A stretch of DNA of 64,000 nucleotides from Firmicutes bacterium HGW-Firmicutes-14 (GTDB lineage Bacteria > Bacillota > Thermincolia > Thermincolales > UBA2595), in the NCBI GenBank assembly GCA_002840275.1, contig PHAB01000002.1, positions 1 through 64,000 on the forward strand, written 5' to 3'. Under the pieces are notes generated by a model, which had not been told where the DNA came from, did no database searches, and worked only from the letters and a program-made list of their open reading frames with translations. Shown here in pieces: positions 62,611 to 64,000 of the stretch (the stretch's first letter is position 1; each line of letters begins with the position of its first letter). The position numbers and the translations under genes are program-made.

Positions 62611-63471
62611 ATGGCATTTATCCAGCTGGTTATCAGCGGAGTATTACAAGGCGGATTATATGCGCTGATCGCACTCGGTTTGACCCTGACGCTCGGCGTG
62701 ATGCGGATTACGGATTTATCGTATGGGGTGTACTACACTTTAGGTGCTTATTTTTCCTTTTTCTTTATTATAAAGCTAGGGTTTAATTTTGTCCTTGCCG
62801 GCATCTTATCCGTAGTTCTTGCATTTCTGATAGGTTTGCTAGTTGAGCGGTTATTGCTCAGACGGATTATCTCTGATGAACTATCAGTTATGATTCTAAC
62901 GTTTGCCTTTGCTTACGCCCTAGAGGAGATAATTGTGTTTGTGTGGGGATCGCCGTTCCGCACGCTCCCTCCATATGCTATCGGAACGTTAAATATAGGG
63001 GGCATTTTACTGGAAAAGCAAAGGCTGGTAAGTTTTGCGGTTGCAGTAGTACTAATCGTTTTGGTACTTCTTTTCCTGAAGAAAACCAGATTTGGAAAAG
63101 CTCTCAGGATGGTTTCCCAGCAGCAGCATGGGGCATATTTGGTTGGCATTGATGTTCAACTGATTCAACGATTAACCTTCGCGGTTGGAAGCTTCCTTGC
63201 TGCCAGTGCTGCTGTTTTGCTCAGCCCGATTTACCTGGTCTATCCGGCTATGGGCTGGTCACCGCTGTTAAAGGCCTTTGGCATTGTGATTTTAGGTGGC
63301 ATGGGAAGTGTAAAGGGCACTATCATTGCCGCGTTTGCTTTGGCCCTAATCGAAGTACTTTCAAGCTATTATATAAATCAGTCTTTGTCGCAAGTAAGTT
63401 TCTTTGTAGTCTTAATTCTGGTGATCTTAATTAGACCGTCCGGACTTTTTGGGAACAGAGAAGGAGTGTAG
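62611..63471 (+). CDS. livH: Branched-chain amino acid-type ABC transporter permease LivH
   Basis: 286 residues from ATG 62611 after TTGGAGGTGAG. About 8 TM helices (QLVISGVLQGGLYALIALGL at the start) and the LivH features TLGVMRITDLSYGVYYTLGAY, RMVSQQQHGAYLVGIDV (cytoplasmic coupling region) and KAFGIVILGGMGSVKGTIIAA. It pairs with LivM, whose start is 2 nt beyond the stop codon. Confidence 0.94.
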   Translation: MAFIQLVISGVLQGGLYALIALGLTLTLGVMRITDLSYGVYYTLGAYFSFFFIIKLGFNFVLAGILSVVLAFLIGLLVERLLLRRIISDELSVMILTFAFAYALEEIIVFVWGSPFRTLPPYAIGTLNIGGILLEKQRLVSFAVAVVLIVLVLLFLKKTRFGKALRMVSQQQHGAYLVGIDVQLIQRLTFAVGSFLAASAAVLLSPIYLVYPAMGWSPLLKAFGIVILGGMGSVKGTIIAAFALALIEVLSSYYINQSLSQVSFFVVLILVILIRPSGLFGNREGV

Positions 63472-63473
63472 CA

Positions 63474-64000
63474 ATGAAAGAAAAGAAATTGAATTTAATC
63501 TTCATACTTTTTTGGCTTATCGCCCTTCTCCTAGTACCTCCTCTGTTTCCAAGGTATTTGTTGCATGTGTTCATCATTGCCCATATTTATGCGGCATTTG
63601 CTCTTAGTTGGGACCTGCTGGCTGGTTACGTCGGAGAGTTGTCCTTGGGCCATTCGTTGTTTTTTGGGCTGGGGGCGTATTCAATAGGGTATTTAAGCGG
63701 CAAATTCGGAGTTGATCCCTGGCTTTCCATAGGCATATCCTGCATTGTTACGGTAGTTTGGGGACTGCTGATAGGTTTGCCGTGTTTAAGATTGAGGGGA
63801 CCATATCTGGCAATTGTTACCTTGGCTTTTCAAATGCTTTTCTTTTTATTGGCAAATTCTTTATACAACCTTACAGGGGGAGAAGAGGGAATAAGAAATA
63901 TTGAACGGGTATTTAACAGCACAGAATCTTATTATTACTTATCAGTGTTTCTGGTAATAATTGCTTTCATAATCTGCTATCTGTTAGTTAGTTCAAAGTA
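63474..64000 (+). CDS. livM: Branched-chain amino acid-type ABC transporter permease LivM (3' truncated by window)
   Basis: ATG 63474 after AAGGAGTG. The first 175 residues are visible and the frame is open to the window end. LivM family features: IIAHIYAAFALSWDLLAGYV, GELSLGHSLFFGLGAYSIGY, LRLRGPYLAIVTLAFQMLFF and NLTGGEEGIRNI. Usual length is about 300-330 residues; the ATPase genes livG/livF are expected beyond the edge. Confidence 0.93.
   Translation, partial: MKEKKLNLIFILFWLIALLLVPPLFPRYLLHVFIIAHIYAAFALSWDLLAGYVGELSLGHSLFFGLGAYSIGYLSGKFGVDPWLSIGISCIVTVVWGLLIGLPCLRLRGPYLAIVTLAFQMLFFLLANSLYNLTGGEEGIRNIERVFNSTESYYYLSVFLVIIAFIICYLLVSSK

Overview
The window reads as the chromosome of an anaerobic, spore-forming Bacillota of the Clostridia/Peptococcaceae type. 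The evidence is WhiA, a YhcN/YlaJ-type spore lipoprotein, two YheC/YheD spore-coat ATP-grasp proteins, strong Gram-positive Shine-Dalgarno sequences with many TTG/GTG starts, two class-I hybrid cluster proteins, a K+-dependent membrane pyrophosphatase and a decaheme cytochrome c. No species is named. Base composition is moderate, with AT-richer patches around the tmRNA island and at 31-35 kb.

Layout. 0-5.8 kb: HTH regulator tail, chemotaxis receptor, spore lipoprotein, whiA, rpoN. 5.9-13 kb: a full lower-glycolysis operon cggR-gap-pgk-tpiA-gpmI-eno, with a CggR-operator-like direct repeat upstream. 13-20.9 kb: hppA, secG, an acyl-CoA synthetase with an HD-domain protein, then rnr-smpB. 20.9-22.9 kb: the tmRNA gene ssrA, interrupted in the T-loop of its tRNA-like domain by a 256-nt group I intron. 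About 1 kb of AT-rich DNA with a degenerate kinase-like gene follows. Then comes a second, deleted tmRNA copy that carries a near-identical group I intron at the same site and ends in a strong terminator. This is the most unusual part of the window and looks like a decayed island or duplication at the tmRNA locus.

23-31 kb: a stalk-domain exported protein, a DNA-binding/PUA-like protein with a GreA-C-like neighbour, and a sugar cluster (GH130 - GT4 - six-hairpin protein - truncated nucleotidyltransferase - frameshifted phosphohexomutase). 31-38 kb: small accessory genes (GNAT, YggT, PPOX, Crp/Fnr, TetR), a flavodoxin-fold pseudogene and a collapsed MacB-type exporter. 38-53 kb: two Hcp paralogues, the decaheme cytochrome, Pcm, two YheC/YheD proteins around a Na/Pi transporter and a zinc alcohol dehydrogenase, a ZIP transporter, a 215-bp nested palindrome and QueG. 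54-59.5 kb: a two-component system, three exported proteins and a thioredoxin-thioredoxin reductase fusion.

59.5-64 kb: an MFS remnant, tRNA-Ala(GGC), a group II intron remnant, and a DUF3830 gene leading into a branched-chain-amino-acid-type ABC importer whose second permease runs off the window. The core parts (glycolysis; SecG/RNase R/SmpB/tmRNA translation quality control) are intact and ordered as in many Bacillota. The accessory parts show many decayed genes: at least six pseudogenes or remnants, a truncated group II intron and a duplicated tmRNA.
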